Counted from the first letter of the stretch, positions 23,638 to 33,233 are shown. The stretch is 39,385 nt of DNA from Aerococcaceae bacterium DSM 111176 (GCA_015863215.1 JACBXN010000016.1:1-39385), one strand, 5' to 3'. The notes: generated by a model from the letters alone, not told the origin. Numbers and translations: made by a program.

Positions 23638-25326
23638 TTACATTTCTTCTGGTGCTTGAAGACCTAATAAAGCCAAAGCATCTTTAATAACAACTGTCAT
23701 TGCATCAACTAAAGCAAGACGTGATTGTAATTGGTCATCTTCGTCTAAAATACGGACATTCGCATAGAATTTATTAAATAACTGACTCAATTGAATCACA
23801 TATTTTGCGATTACTGATGGCTCATAGTCACGCATCGCACGGCGCACTACTGATCCATATTGCTCAATTTTTTTTACTAATTCCCAGCTATAATCATCTG
23901 TTAAGTCATAGTTAAAGTCAGTTCCACGTACATATTCACCACGTCTTAGAATACTCTTGGCACGAGCAAATGTATATTGAACGTAAGGTCCTGTTTCTCC
24001 TTCAAATTGAACGATATCTTCTAAATTAAAGTCAAAACTATTCATACGCTCATTTTTCAAGTCATGGAATATTACCGCACCTACACCTACTTGACGAGCG
24101 ACTGTTTCTTTAGTTGCTAAATCTGGATTTTTAGCTTCGATTTGTTTCAATGCTAAATCAATTGCTTCATTTAATACATCTTCTAATAAAACAATTTGAC
24201 CTTTACGCGTTGATAATTTCTTACCATCTTTAGTAATTAAACCAAATGGTACATGAACAATATTATTTGCCCACTCATGTCCCATCTTATTTAAGACGGC
24301 CTTTAATTGTTCAAAGTGAACGCGTTGCTCATTACCTACAACATAAATCGATTGGCTAAAGTCATAATTTTCAAAGCGATAGGTTGCTGCTGCAAGGTCA
24401 CGAGTCACATAAAGCGTCGCACCATCAGATTTTTTAATTAATGCAGGTGGTAAATCTTGATCTTCTAAATCTACAATTGTTGCACCTTCACTTAATACAG
24501 TTAAGTCTTTTTCTTCTAGCTCATCAATGATTGGTTGCATCTTATCATTAAAGAATGCTTCCCCATTAAATGAATCGAACGAGATATCTAATAAGTCGTA
24601 GATTTTTTGGAATTCTTTTAATGACTCATCACGGAACCATTGCCATAATTCAAGCATTTCCTCGTCGCCATCTTCTAAACGTTTGAAGACTTCACGTGCT
24701 TGGTCCTCTAACTCAGGCTGATCTTCAGCTACCTCGTGGAAGTGAACGTAAAGTTTTACTAATTCCGTTACAGGATTCTCGCGAACAGTTTCTTCATTAC
24801 CCCATAATTTGTAGGCAACAATTAATTTACCAAATTGCGTTCCCCAGTCACCTAAATAGTTAATACGAATTGGGTTGTATCCAGACTTTTTAGAGATGTT
24901 TGCTAATGCATTACCAATTACCGTTGAACGTAAATGCCCCATTGACATTGGTTTAGCAATATTTGGTGAAGACATATCAATTGGGACATTCCCGCCTTCA
25001 CCATCATTATTCGAACCATAAGTTTCAGGATTTTCTAAAACATCTTCAATGATTGATTGGCCAATCGCATCACGTTTTAATTTAATGTTGACATAAGGCC
25101 CTACTGCTTCAACTGATTCATAATTCTCAGCTGGTAATTGTTCAGCAATATCTGCGGCGATTTGTTGAGGCGCTTTACGGAATACACGAGCTAATTGGAA
25201 AGCTGGAAAAGCTAAGTCCCCCATTTTAGGGTCTTTGGGCGTTTCAATTAACGGTGTAATTTCTTCAATTGTTAAGTTGTCAGTTAAAATAGTAGATAAA
25301 TCTTTGATAAATTGTTCTTTACTCAT
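23638..25326 (-). CDS. argS: Arginine-tRNA ligase
   Basis: A 562-residue class I aminoacyl-tRNA synthetase charging tRNA-Arg. The N-terminal additional domain (about 1-110) is followed by SSPNIAKPMSMGHLRST, where MGHL is the HIGH motif. IKKSDGATLYVTRDLAA and DGKKLSTRKG (KMSKS counterpart) follow, and the C-terminal helical anticodon-binding domain ends in LLGLQAPEEM. Full length. AGGAGG lies five bases before the ATG. Controlled by an Arg T-box upstream. Confidence 0.97.
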   Translation of the reverse strand: MSKEQFIKDLSTILTDNLTIEEITPLIETPKDPKMGDLAFPAFQLARVFRKAPQQIAADIAEQLPAENYESVEAVGPYVNIKLKRDAIGQSIIEDVLENPETYGSNNDGEGGNVPIDMSSPNIAKPMSMGHLRSTVIGNALANISKKSGYNPIRINYLGDWGTQFGKLIVAYKLWGNEETVRENPVTELVKLYVHFHEVAEDQPELEDQAREVFKRLEDGDEEMLELWQWFRDESLKEFQKIYDLLDISFDSFNGEAFFNDKMQPIIDELEEKDLTVLSEGATIVDLEDQDLPPALIKKSDGATLYVTRDLAAATYRFENYDFSQSIYVVGNEQRVHFEQLKAVLNKMGHEWANNIVHVPFGLITKDGKKLSTRKGQIVLLEDVLNEAIDLALKQIEAKNPDLATKETVARQVGVGAVIFHDLKNERMNSFDFNLEDIVQFEGETGPYVQYTFARAKSILRRGEYVRGTDFNYDLTDDYSWELVKKIEQYGSVVRRAMRDYEPSVIAKYVIQLSQLFNKFYANVRILDEDDQLQSRLALVDAMTVVIKDALALLGLQAPEEM

Positions 25327-25339
25327 AATTCCTCCTAAA

Positions 25340-25555
25340 TAATAAAAGCCCCTAATTGATTCATCATCAACTAGAGGCGTATTTAACGCGGTACCACTCT
25401 ATTTTATGCTCGGTGCATCTCGTGTTTGATAACGGAGCATACTCCGAACGTTACATGTTTAATTTTAGAGTGCGGTTCAATTTGCTTTATTGCTGGCTTT
25501 CATCATCCCAACTTGCTGTAAATAATACACAAATTTACTCTTCTCTATAAATGTA
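25340..25555 (-). promoter_or_regulatory. T-box leader of argS (specifier CGC, Arg)
   Basis: The minus strand contains the T-box sequence AGAGTGGTACCGCG (about 25387-25400). An intrinsic terminator follows: GCCTCTAGTTGAT paired with ATCAATTAGGGGC, then TTTTATT. Upstream, AGAGT with an AGTA motif pairs with ACTCT at the base of stem I. The 3' side of that internal loop reads GAACCGCACTCT, placing CGC (25472-25474), an arginine codon, at the specifier position. This matches the downstream gene: uncharged tRNA-Arg stabilises the antiterminator. Confidence 0.88.
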
Positions 25556-25615
25556 CGATTACTAAAGTAGTTTAGCAAAAATTACAGTATTTGTCTATAT
25601 GCATTGAATTAAATT

Positions 25616-26359
25616 CTATTCATTCCCTACAATCGTTTGTTCGATTGAAAATGCATCGAGCATGTCAGCATTCGCCTCATCGATTGAAACAGTTTCAACT
25701 AAACTACCTTGTACAATGACACGGTCAACTAAATCATAAGTACATGTTATTAATGTTACGATCGAATGATCCGTTGGATCTAAAACTTCGACTGCTGTTG
25801 GTGGAACTACCTTAACAACATCAATTTCATAAACATAAACTTGATCTAAATCTGTTAAATATAATGTTTGTCCCACTTCAGCATTCATTAATGGTGCAAA
25901 TAATAATTCTGGATTACTCGAATGATGACTAGCTAGAGCGTAATTTGATACTCCCATTCTCTGGTCTGGAGATAATGTCCCCGCCCCATAATACATTCCT
26001 GCATTATCAGTTCCTAAATGAATTGGTAAATTCATACCTAATTCCGGAATAGCTACACCACCGACAACAGGTAAATCATCCGGATTGACCCCATCTGTTA
26101 AAACGGTTGAGGCATCGATTGTTGTTATTTCAGCTAAATCGTAAGTTACATCACGGTTTTGATTTTCTAAAACTTGTTCTCTCGTTAAATTCCCTATGGA
26201 ATTAGCTTGTGCACCTTGTTCAATCATGTGATCTTTAATAGGATCCATTGCAAATAACACCATTGCGATGACGATTAAAATAATTCCTAAAATCGTTCGA
26301 AAGTTGAGTCCTCGTTTTTTATTTCGGCTGGAACGCGTTTGTTTATTATCAGTACTCAT
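25616..26359 (-). CDS. srtA: Class A sortase
   Basis: A 247-residue membrane-anchored transpeptidase that links LPXTG proteins to peptidoglycan. A basic N-terminus and a single membrane helix (about 21-38) precede the sortase barrel. The catalytic His is in ALASHHS, the Cys in VTLITCTY and the Arg in DLVDRVIVQG. The chain continues about 30 acidic residues past the usual end. The ATG at 26359 has GAGGAGG six bases upstream, so the six-residue extension is dropped. Monocistronic, divergent from the P-type ATPase. Confidence 0.9.
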   Translation of the reverse strand: MSTDNKQTRSSRNKKRGLNFRTILGIILIVIAMVLFAMDPIKDHMIEQGAQANSIGNLTREQVLENQNRDVTYDLAEITTIDASTVLTDGVNPDDLPVVGGVAIPELGMNLPIHLGTDNAGMYYGAGTLSPDQRMGVSNYALASHHSSNPELLFAPLMNAEVGQTLYLTDLDQVYVYEIDVVKVVPPTAVEVLDPTDHSIVTLITCTYDLVDRVIVQGSLVETVSIDEANADMLDAFSIEQTIVGNE

Positions 26360-26528
26360 ACTAACCTCCTCTATCATACATATATTTTATACATATCTGA
26401 TTATTAAAATAATTGCTCCTTAATTAAATTATACCTTATCCGACTGATTTAATAACGAATTATATTATATTTTTTTGTGAAATTAATTACGATTAACACT
26501 AAAATTTAACAAATAATCCAAATTTTAG

Positions 26529-26557
26529 TTGCATCTATATGTATTTTTTCGTATAAT
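26529..26557 (+). promoter_or_regulatory. Promoter of the ATPase leader
   Basis: TTGCAT (26529-26534), a 17-bp spacer and TATAAT (26552-26557), 15-20 bp before the structured leader. Confidence 0.8.
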
Positions 26558-26574
26558 GATGTTAAATTAACAGT

Positions 26575-26720
26575 CATAAGGGAGTAACTAGAGGCAAAGC
26601 CTCGTCCAGTGTCAACATTATGTAGGAAACTACTGTGCTGGACTTAAATAGTGAGACTTGTGCTATCTTGGATGATTCTATTCTTAGTTATTCAGGTGGC
26701 ATAAGTCTCATTTTTTGTTT
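26575..26720 (+). promoter_or_regulatory. yybP-ykoY-like (Mn2+) riboswitch
   Basis: A structured leader of about 145 nt. AAGGGAGTAAC near its 5' end corresponds to the conserved GGGGAGUAGC loop of yybP-ykoY RNAs. An internal hairpin (GAGGC/GCCTC) and a GTCCAG/CTGGAC helix follow. A terminator then has TGAGACTT (26652-26659) pairing with AAGTCTCA (26703-26710) before TTTTTT. Known members bind Mn2+ and switch on exporters; in Lactococcus and Streptococcus one precedes a P-type ATPase, as here. I recognise it by motif and context, not by covariance search. Confidence 0.7.
26652..26716 (+). terminator. Riboswitch expression-platform terminator
   Basis: TGAGACTTGTGC pairs with GGCATAAGTCTCA (bulged), followed by six T residues, 54 bp before the ATPase start codon. 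Confidence 0.75.
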
Positions 26721-26769
26721 TCTATGTTAGCGATTTATGACTTTAATTCAAAACAAAGGAGGAATTGGA

Positions 26770-29508
26770 ATGTCAACAAAAGATTATATTGCTTTTAATG
26801 AATCAGTTGAATCAGTTGAATCGAAGTTTAATACAAACTTACAAACTGGTTTAACATCTGCAGAAGTGCAAAAACGTTTAGAGCAATACGGTGAGAACGC
26901 GATTCAGGAAACTGAAAAACGTACTCTACTTCAAAAGTTCATGGATCAATTTAAAGATTTCATGATTCTTGTATTATTAGTAGCTGCGGCTGTTTCAACT
27001 GGTGTAGGTATTGTGGAATCTGGTGGGGTAACACTTCACGCTTTATCAGACGGTATTATTATTCTATTAGTAGTAATCCTTAACGCAATCCTTGGTGTAT
27101 ACCAAGAAAACAAAGCTGAGGATGCGATTGACGCATTGAAAGACATGTCATCTCCTGAAGCGAATGTTATTCGTGACGGAAGCCGTGTTAGTGTTAAATC
27201 TACTGAATTAGTACCAGGGGATATCGTAGTATTAGAAGCGGGTGACATTGTACCGGCTGACTTACGTTTCTTTGAATCTAATTCATTACAAATTGAAGAA
27301 GCAGCACTTACTGGGGAATCTGTTCCAAGTGTTAAAGATGCTCGTGAAATCATTCCTGCAGACGCTGGTATTGGTGACCGTTTAAACATGGGGTTCTCTT
27401 CTACTAACGTTACTTACGGACGTGGTACAGGTATCGTAACAGGTACTGGTATGGACACTGAGGTAGGTCACATTGCTTCAATGTTACAAAATACAGAATC
27501 ACAATTAACACCATTACAACAAGACCAAGAAAAATTAGGTCATACATTAACTTACTTAATTATTGGTGTTGCGATTTTAACATTCTTAGTTGGTGTATTC
27601 TTTAGAGGATTCCCTGCTTTAGATATGTTATTAGTTGCTATTTCATTAGCGGTTGCAGCTATTCCTGAAGGTTTACCAGCAATCACTACAATCATCCTTT
27701 CTCAAGGTACACAAACAATGGCTGAACGTAATGCGTTAGTTCGTACATTACCAGCGGTTGAAACATTAGGTTCAACATCAGTAATCTGTTCAGATAAAAC
27801 AGGTACATTAACGTTAAACCAAATGACTATCGAGAAAGCTTACCGTGATGGTGCGTTATTCGATGCAAAAGATGAATTAGATACAAACTCAACATTCATC
27901 CGTTCAATCACATTCGCTAACGACTCACGCGTTGATAACGATGGTACAGTTATCGGTGACCCAACTGAAGCGGCAATGATTAAATACGCTTTAGATCACA
28001 ACATGGACTTAGCTGACCAATTAGCTAAATATCCACGTGTTGACGAAATTCCTTTTGAATCTGACCGTAAATTAATGTCAACGATTCATGAATTAGAAGA
28101 TGGACGTTTCTTCGTAGCTGTTAAAGGTGCGCCGGACCGTTTAATCGAAAGAACTACACAAATTGAATTAAATGGTGAAGTTCGCCCAATGACTCCTCAA
28201 GATAAAGAACAAATCTTAGCTGCTAACGAAGGTATGGCTCGTGAAGCTTTACGTGTCTTAGCTGGTGCTTATAAGATTGTTGACACTCGTCCAGAAGAAG
28301 TTACTACTGAAACAGTAGAACAAGACTTAGTATTCGCTGGTTTAGTTGGTTTAATTGACCCTGAACGTCCAGAAGCTAAAGATTCAATTGTTACAGCTCG
28401 TAATGCTGGTATCCGTACAGTAATGATTACTGGTGACCACGCAATTACTGCTCAAGCAATCGCTGAGCGTTTAACAATCTTAGACCCTAACGCTACATCA
28501 GAAGAAAACAAAACTCACGTTTTAACTGGTGCTGAATTAGACCAAATTTCTGATGATGAATTAGCAAGACGTGTAGCTGACTACTCAGTTTACGCTCGTG
28601 TATCACCAGAGCATAAAGTACGTATTATTCGTGCATGGCAAGCAAACGACAAAGTTGTTTCGATGACAGGTGACGGAGTTAACGACGCGCCATCATTAAA
28701 ACAAGCAGATATCGGTGTTGGTATGGGTATCACTGGTACAGAAGTATCTAAAGGTGCTTCAGATATGGTTCTTGCTGACGACAACTTCGCAACAATCGTT
28801 GCAGCTGTTGAAGAAGGACGTAAAGTATTCGCTAATATCCAAAAAGCAGTTCAATTCTTACTATCAGCTAACTTAGGTGAAGTTATCACATTATTCGTTG
28901 GTACTTTACTTGGTTGGGTTATTTTAGAGCCGGTTCATATTTTATGGATCAACTTAGTAACTGACGTATTCCCAGCAATCGCTCTTGGTTTAGAGCCTGC
29001 TGAAAAAGACGCTATGGACCATGCGCCACGTACTAAGGATGACTCATTCTTATCATTCGGTGTTGCACCATCAATTATCTATCAGGGTATTATAGAAGGT
29101 GCTATCACATTAGCAGTTTACTGGTTCGCAGCTGAAGGACCAATGGCTACTGAATTAACAGGTGAAGCACGTCATAACTTAGCTGAAACAATGGCATTCA
29201 TTACATTAGGTATGATTCAATTGTTCCACGCTTATAACGTTAAGTCGACATTCACATCATTATTCTCACGTAACCCATTAAACAACAAAGCTCTTAACTT
29301 ATCATTCGTTGTATCAGGTATCTTACTAATTGGTGTTATTGTTACTCCAGGTATCAATAGCTTCTTCTCAGTAACAGTTCCTAATCCAACACAATGGTTA
29401 ATCTGTATCGCAGCAGCATTCGCGATTGTTCCAATCGTTGAAGTTGTTAAATTCATCTTCCGTTCAACTGGAGCGGCTGAGAAATATAACCGTACAATTA
29501 ACAAATAA
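26770..29508 (+). CDS. P2-type cation-transporting ATPase (Ca2+/Mn2+ exporter)
   Basis: A 912-residue P-type ATPase of the PacL/PMR1/SERCA-like branch. TGES is at 181-184 and the metal-site PEGLPA at 299-304 in helix M4. The phosphorylated D342 lies in SDKTGTLT, the hinge is TGDGVNDAPSLKQ, and SANLGEV (M5) and INLVTDVFPAIALGLEP (M6) supply further ligand residues. About ten membrane helices. It exports Ca2+ or Mn2+; the yybP-ykoY-like leader argues for Mn2+, as for lactococcal YoaB and pneumococcal MgtA. AAAGGAGG lies seven to eight bases before the ATG at 26770. Codon use is strongly biased, suggesting high expression. Confidence 0.9.
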   Translation: MSTKDYIAFNESVESVESKFNTNLQTGLTSAEVQKRLEQYGENAIQETEKRTLLQKFMDQFKDFMILVLLVAAAVSTGVGIVESGGVTLHALSDGIIILLVVILNAILGVYQENKAEDAIDALKDMSSPEANVIRDGSRVSVKSTELVPGDIVVLEAGDIVPADLRFFESNSLQIEEAALTGESVPSVKDAREIIPADAGIGDRLNMGFSSTNVTYGRGTGIVTGTGMDTEVGHIASMLQNTESQLTPLQQDQEKLGHTLTYLIIGVAILTFLVGVFFRGFPALDMLLVAISLAVAAIPEGLPAITTIILSQGTQTMAERNALVRTLPAVETLGSTSVICSDKTGTLTLNQMTIEKAYRDGALFDAKDELDTNSTFIRSITFANDSRVDNDGTVIGDPTEAAMIKYALDHNMDLADQLAKYPRVDEIPFESDRKLMSTIHELEDGRFFVAVKGAPDRLIERTTQIELNGEVRPMTPQDKEQILAANEGMAREALRVLAGAYKIVDTRPEEVTTETVEQDLVFAGLVGLIDPERPEAKDSIVTARNAGIRTVMITGDHAITAQAIAERLTILDPNATSEENKTHVLTGAELDQISDDELARRVADYSVYARVSPEHKVRIIRAWQANDKVVSMTGDGVNDAPSLKQADIGVGMGITGTEVSKGASDMVLADDNFATIVAAVEEGRKVFANIQKAVQFLLSANLGEVITLFVGTLLGWVILEPVHILWINLVTDVFPAIALGLEPAEKDAMDHAPRTKDDSFLSFGVAPSIIYQGIIEGAITLAVYWFAAEGPMATELTGEARHNLAETMAFITLGMIQLFHAYNVKSTFTSLFSRNPLNNKALNLSFVVSGILLIGVIVTPGINSFFSVTVPNPTQWLICIAAAFAIVPIVEVVKFIFRSTGAAEKYNRTINK

Positions 29509-29524
29509 TCGATTCGTTAATCTT

Positions 29525-29550
29525 AGAACCGCTTCGGCGGTTCTTTTTTT
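29525..29550 (+). terminator. Terminator of the ATPase gene
   Basis: AGAACCGC and GCGGTTCT around a stable TTCG tetraloop, followed by a long T run. Confidence 0.93.
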
Positions 29551-29563
29551 ATTTAATCCAAAC

Positions 29564-29606
29564 AAAAAGGCATGATACCAAAATCCAATTGGTAGTCATG
29601 CCTTTT
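29564..29606 (-). terminator. Terminator of hom-thrB
   Basis: AAAAGGCATGA pairs with TCATGCCTTTT, with an inner ACCAA/TTGGT stem; the minus-strand transcript ends in TTTTTG. Confidence 0.88.
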
Positions 29607-29612
29607 AATTTT

Positions 29613-30485
29613 CTAATTATAATGAATCCCGATTGATTCATGAACGCATTCAGGAATTCGGATACTTAATTCTTCTAAAATTTTCTCCATTTTATCTTCA
29701 GGTGCTAGTGTTAAAACGGTTGGTCCAGCTCCACTAATTACGGTAGCATACGCTCCCTGATCTAAGGTTACATCCTTAATATCATCAAATTCTTTAATCA
29801 AACTTTGGCGGTAAGGTTCATGTAAATGATCTTTCATCATTAATGCCCCCATTGCTTTGTAGTCTTGTTTTAAAGCTTTCATGATCATCACATTATTCAT
29901 CGCATTTTGTGCGATTGCTTGATGACTAGAATAGTCTTTGGGTAGAGCAAGACGCGCTTGTTCGGTACTAATTTCATAATCAGGGATTGAAACAATTAGC
30001 CCTACACCGTCTAAGTTAAATTGTTCATAATATAAACCATCTGCAATAGAATAGTAGCCTGCAAACGCCCCACCTGTAATACAAGGACCAACATTATCAG
30101 GGTGGCCCTCTAAAGCGGTAGCATGAAAGATTTTATCTTCCTCGGACATTGATAATTCAAGGAAGTGATTCGCTAATTCAATTCCAGCAACAATGGCGCT
30201 TGATGAACTACCTAGCCCATGAGTTAATGGAATTTGACTAGCCATTGTAATCGATAATTTAGGCATCACTTTATCATATTCATTAGCAACATGTTCGGCT
30301 GCTCTAAATACTAAATTATTTGCATCCGTTGGTAATACCTCTAGTTCTTTATCTAAAAAATCCACATGCCAGTCATCAGCAGTTTCGGCAGTGATTGTTA
30401 AATACTTCTGTACGGCAATTCCCATTGAATCAAAGCCTAGTCCTAAATTGGCACTTGTGGCAGGTATTTTAAATGTAATAGTCAT
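29613..30485 (-). CDS. thrB: Homoserine kinase
   Basis: A 290-residue GHMP kinase that phosphorylates homoserine, the fourth step from aspartate to threonine. IPATSANLGLGFDS is the N-terminal substrate loop, PLTHGLGSSSSA (86-97) the ATP phosphate loop and ISGAGPTVLTL the C-terminal motif. AAGGA lies five bases before the ATG. It follows hom by 17 bp in one operon; no thrC is in the window. Confidence 0.95.
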   Translation of the reverse strand: MTITFKIPATSANLGLGFDSMGIAVQKYLTITAETADDWHVDFLDKELEVLPTDANNLVFRAAEHVANEYDKVMPKLSITMASQIPLTHGLGSSSSAIVAGIELANHFLELSMSEEDKIFHATALEGHPDNVGPCITGGAFAGYYSIADGLYYEQFNLDGVGLIVSIPDYEISTEQARLALPKDYSSHQAIAQNAMNNVMIMKALKQDYKAMGALMMKDHLHEPYRQSLIKEFDDIKDVTLDQGAYATVISGAGPTVLTLAPEDKMEKILEELSIRIPECVHESIGIHYN

Positions 30486-30502
30486 GGTTATCCTTCTTTC
30501 AA

Positions 30503-31693
30503 TTAGTCAGCAATTGGATAAATCGCTTGAACATTGAAGTCTTTCAATTGTGCTTTTGCATCTTCCATTGTTACTGGTTCTGTAGTGAAGGCAGTCCCCT
30601 CTTCACCAGAGTAAACAACTTCAAAGAAATTAGAATCCAATGCATTTTCAAGTGATGTAGTTGATTCTTCCACACGCACATAATATTTTCGGGCAAATGA
30701 TTGAGGTGCAATGGGGGCTTTACCCTCTGTCACTGTATTACCAATAAATCCAAAACTTAAGATATACATTGCGTCTGCTACAATCGCTGATGCAGTTTCC
30801 ATACTCCCTGCTCCAGGACCATAGAACATCGTTTCCCCAATCGCATCGCCGTTGAAGTAAACAGCATTCATTGCTTCATCGACCTTTGCTAATTGAGTAG
30901 CTGTATCTAATAACATTGGTGTAACCATCATATCAATTTGTCCATCTTGAACCTCTGATAAACCAATTAATTTAATCGTATACCCTGCCTCTTTAGCGAT
31001 TTGAATATCTGTTAATTCTAACTCTTCAATACCTGTTACTGCAACATCTTCCATATCAATTTCTCGACGATAAGCTAAACGAGATAAGATAGCTGTTTTA
31101 CGACGCGCATCAAAACCACCGATATCATTCGTCGGATCAGCTTCAGCATAGCCTAATTCTTGTGCTTGATTTAAAGCATAGTCAAATTCCCAATCGTCTT
31201 GAGACATACGTGTTAAGATATAGTTCGTTGTTCCATTTAAAATCCCCATAATTCGAGTAATATGATTCGCGTTTAATCCATATTGCAAGCCTAAAATCAC
31301 CGGAATCCCTCCAGCTACACTCGCTTCATAATTAAATTGAACTTCATTCTCGTTGGCAATACGGCTTAATTCTTCCACATGAATTGCTAACATATCTTTA
31401 TTTGCCGTCACCACATGTTTACCTGATTTTAATAATGATTTAATCGTTTCGTAAGCAAAATCAATGCCACCCATCACTTCAATGACTAAATCGACATCAC
31501 TATTGATAATTTCATCAATATCTTGAGTATGAATAATGCCAGATAAATCTAAATTATATCGATTGTCACGAGCGAAAACATGCGTAATATCAAAGTTTCC
31601 ATTGATTCTTTCTTCAATAATATCCTTATTTTGGCGCAACAAATTAATTACACCACTACCTACTGTTCCTAATCCTAAAACTGCTAATTTCAT
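30503..31693 (-). CDS. hom: Homoserine dehydrogenase
   Basis: A 396-residue enzyme reducing aspartate semialdehyde to homoserine. The NAD(P) loop GLGTVGSGVINLL is followed by VVTANKDMLA, NYEASVAGGIPVI, GILNGTTNYILTRM and DPTNDIGGFDARRK, all typical. The C-terminal portion (about 320-396) is a short ACT-like regulatory domain, slightly shorter than in the Bacillus enzyme, which may bear on threonine feedback. AGGAGG lies six bases before the ATG. First gene of hom-thrB, divergent from aspartate kinase. Confidence 0.95.
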   Translation of the reverse strand: MKLAVLGLGTVGSGVINLLRQNKDIIEERINGNFDITHVFARDNRYNLDLSGIIHTQDIDEIINSDVDLVIEVMGGIDFAYETIKSLLKSGKHVVTANKDMLAIHVEELSRIANENEVQFNYEASVAGGIPVILGLQYGLNANHITRIMGILNGTTNYILTRMSQDDWEFDYALNQAQELGYAEADPTNDIGGFDARRKTAILSRLAYRREIDMEDVAVTGIEELELTDIQIAKEAGYTIKLIGLSEVQDGQIDMMVTPMLLDTATQLAKVDEAMNAVYFNGDAIGETMFYGPGAGSMETASAIVADAMYILSFGFIGNTVTEGKAPIAPQSFARKYYVRVEESTTSLENALDSNFFEVVYSGEEGTAFTTEPVTMEDAKAQLKDFNVQAIYPIAD

Positions 31694-31811
31694 AATAACC
31701 TCCTGTGAAAAATGAATATATATTCTAATTTTACATTAAACTCTAGGAATTAGCTAGGAAATACGATATTATAGTAATTAACTTAAAATTTATAAAGGTG
31801 GCTCTATAATT

Positions 31812-33164
31812 ATGAAAGTAGCAAAATTTGGCGGTAGTTCTTTAAGTGATGCGGGTCAAATCACTAAAGTTGCAAATATCGTTAAAGATAATCCAGATAT
31901 TAAAGCTGTCGTCGTCAGTGCTCCGGGAAAACGGAATGATGATGATATTAAAGTAACAGACTTATTAATTGCCCTATTTACAAATCATCAAGCTGGGCTA
32001 GATACCGATGAAGCAATTCAATCAATTATTGCTCGTTATGATTCAATCATTTCAGATTTAGAATTATCCAAAGAATTATTAAATACTTTTGAACAAACTT
32101 TACGTGATTATTTAACAAATATCCGTCAACCGGAGCGTTTATTAGATGCTCTTAAAGCTTGTGGGGAAGACTTTAACGCTCAATTAATCAGCGAACATTT
32201 TAATAATGTTGGGATCAAATCAAGTTACCGCTCTCCTAAAGACATCGGTATGATTGTTAGTGATGAAGCTGGAAATGCACGTTTATTACCCGAATCTTAT
32301 GATGAAATAGCAAAAATTAAGGATATCGAAGGCGTCATCGTTGTTCCAGGATTCTTTGGTTACTCTACAAATGGAGAAATTGTAACATTTTCTCGTGGAG
32401 GTTCAGATATTTCAGGAGCAATTATTGCCAGTGCAGTAAATGCTGATGTCTATGAAAACTACACAGACGTGAGTTATATTTATGCTGCTCATCCTGGTAT
32501 GGTTAAAAACCCACATAAAGTTCATGAAGTGACTTACCGTGAAATGCGTGAGCTAGCTTATTCAGGCTTTGGTATTTTCCATGATGAAGCTTTACAACCG
32601 CTTTATGCTAATAAAATTCCAGTTCAAATCAAGAATACGAATGATCCAGCGATTAATGGTACACGCATTGTTTCAGACCGCGATGATATTCAAGAATATC
32701 CCGTTGCTGGAATTAGTGGCGATACTGGATTTATGTCGTTTACGATTAAACAATATCTACTTAATAAAGAAGTTGGTTATACACGTCGTTTACTTCAAAT
32801 ATTTGAAGACCTAGACCTATCAATTGAACATATTCCAACCGGTATTGATGATATTACTATCATCTTAAGATCACACCAATTTGAAGGCAATAATAAACGT
32901 GAGCAAGTTATTAACTTAATTCACACTCAACTACGCCCAGAATGGGTCCACATTGAAGATGATTTAGCAATTATCGTTGTTGCTGGTGAAGGGATGCGAA
33001 ATGTGTATGGTCTGGCTAATAAAGCAACCTCTGCTTTCATGAACAAAGAAATCAGTTTACAAATGATTAACCAAGGTGCTTCGGAAATTAGTATGTTCTT
33101 TTGTATCCAATCAAAAGACTTAGATAGCGCAATTGGTGCATTGTATAAACAATACTTTGAATAA
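31812..33164 (+). CDS. Aspartate kinase
   Basis: A 450-residue kinase making aspartyl phosphate, the entry to the threonine, lysine and methionine pathways. KFGGSSLSD (5-13) is the ATP/aspartate motif and FSRGGSDISGAIIA the second substrate site. The C-terminal part from about residue 300 holds two ACT domains for allosteric control (GDTGFMSFTIKQYLL and VAGEGMRNVYGLANKA). A GGTGG site is ten bases upstream. Its position against hom-thrB suggests a threonine-directed isozyme. I leave the symbol open because lysC and thrA naming differ between lineages. Confidence 0.93.
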   Translation: MKVAKFGGSSLSDAGQITKVANIVKDNPDIKAVVVSAPGKRNDDDIKVTDLLIALFTNHQAGLDTDEAIQSIIARYDSIISDLELSKELLNTFEQTLRDYLTNIRQPERLLDALKACGEDFNAQLISEHFNNVGIKSSYRSPKDIGMIVSDEAGNARLLPESYDEIAKIKDIEGVIVVPGFFGYSTNGEIVTFSRGGSDISGAIIASAVNADVYENYTDVSYIYAAHPGMVKNPHKVHEVTYREMRELAYSGFGIFHDEALQPLYANKIPVQIKNTNDPAINGTRIVSDRDDIQEYPVAGISGDTGFMSFTIKQYLLNKEVGYTRRLLQIFEDLDLSIEHIPTGIDDITIILRSHQFEGNNKREQVINLIHTQLRPEWVHIEDDLAIIVVAGEGMRNVYGLANKATSAFMNKEISLQMINQGASEISMFFCIQSKDLDSAIGALYKQYFE

Positions 33165-33183
33165 TACCTTTTAATATAATTTT

Positions 33184-33233
33184 AAAACCGCAATAAATCA
33201 ACATTTAATCAATGTGATTTATTGCGGTTTTTG
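33184..33233 (+). terminator. Terminator of the aspartate kinase gene
   Basis: AAAACCGCAATAAATC pairs with GATTTATTGCGGTTTT, with an inner ACATT/AATGT stem, followed by T. The lower stem is nearly the same as in the terminator at 5876-5922, with one compensatory pair change. Confidence 0.9.

Noticed and set aside
27036-27389. 117-codon antisense ORF within the ATPase gene
   Set aside because: Low-complexity Ser/Thr/Ile-rich reverse reading of a highly biased coding sequence, without a ribosome binding site.
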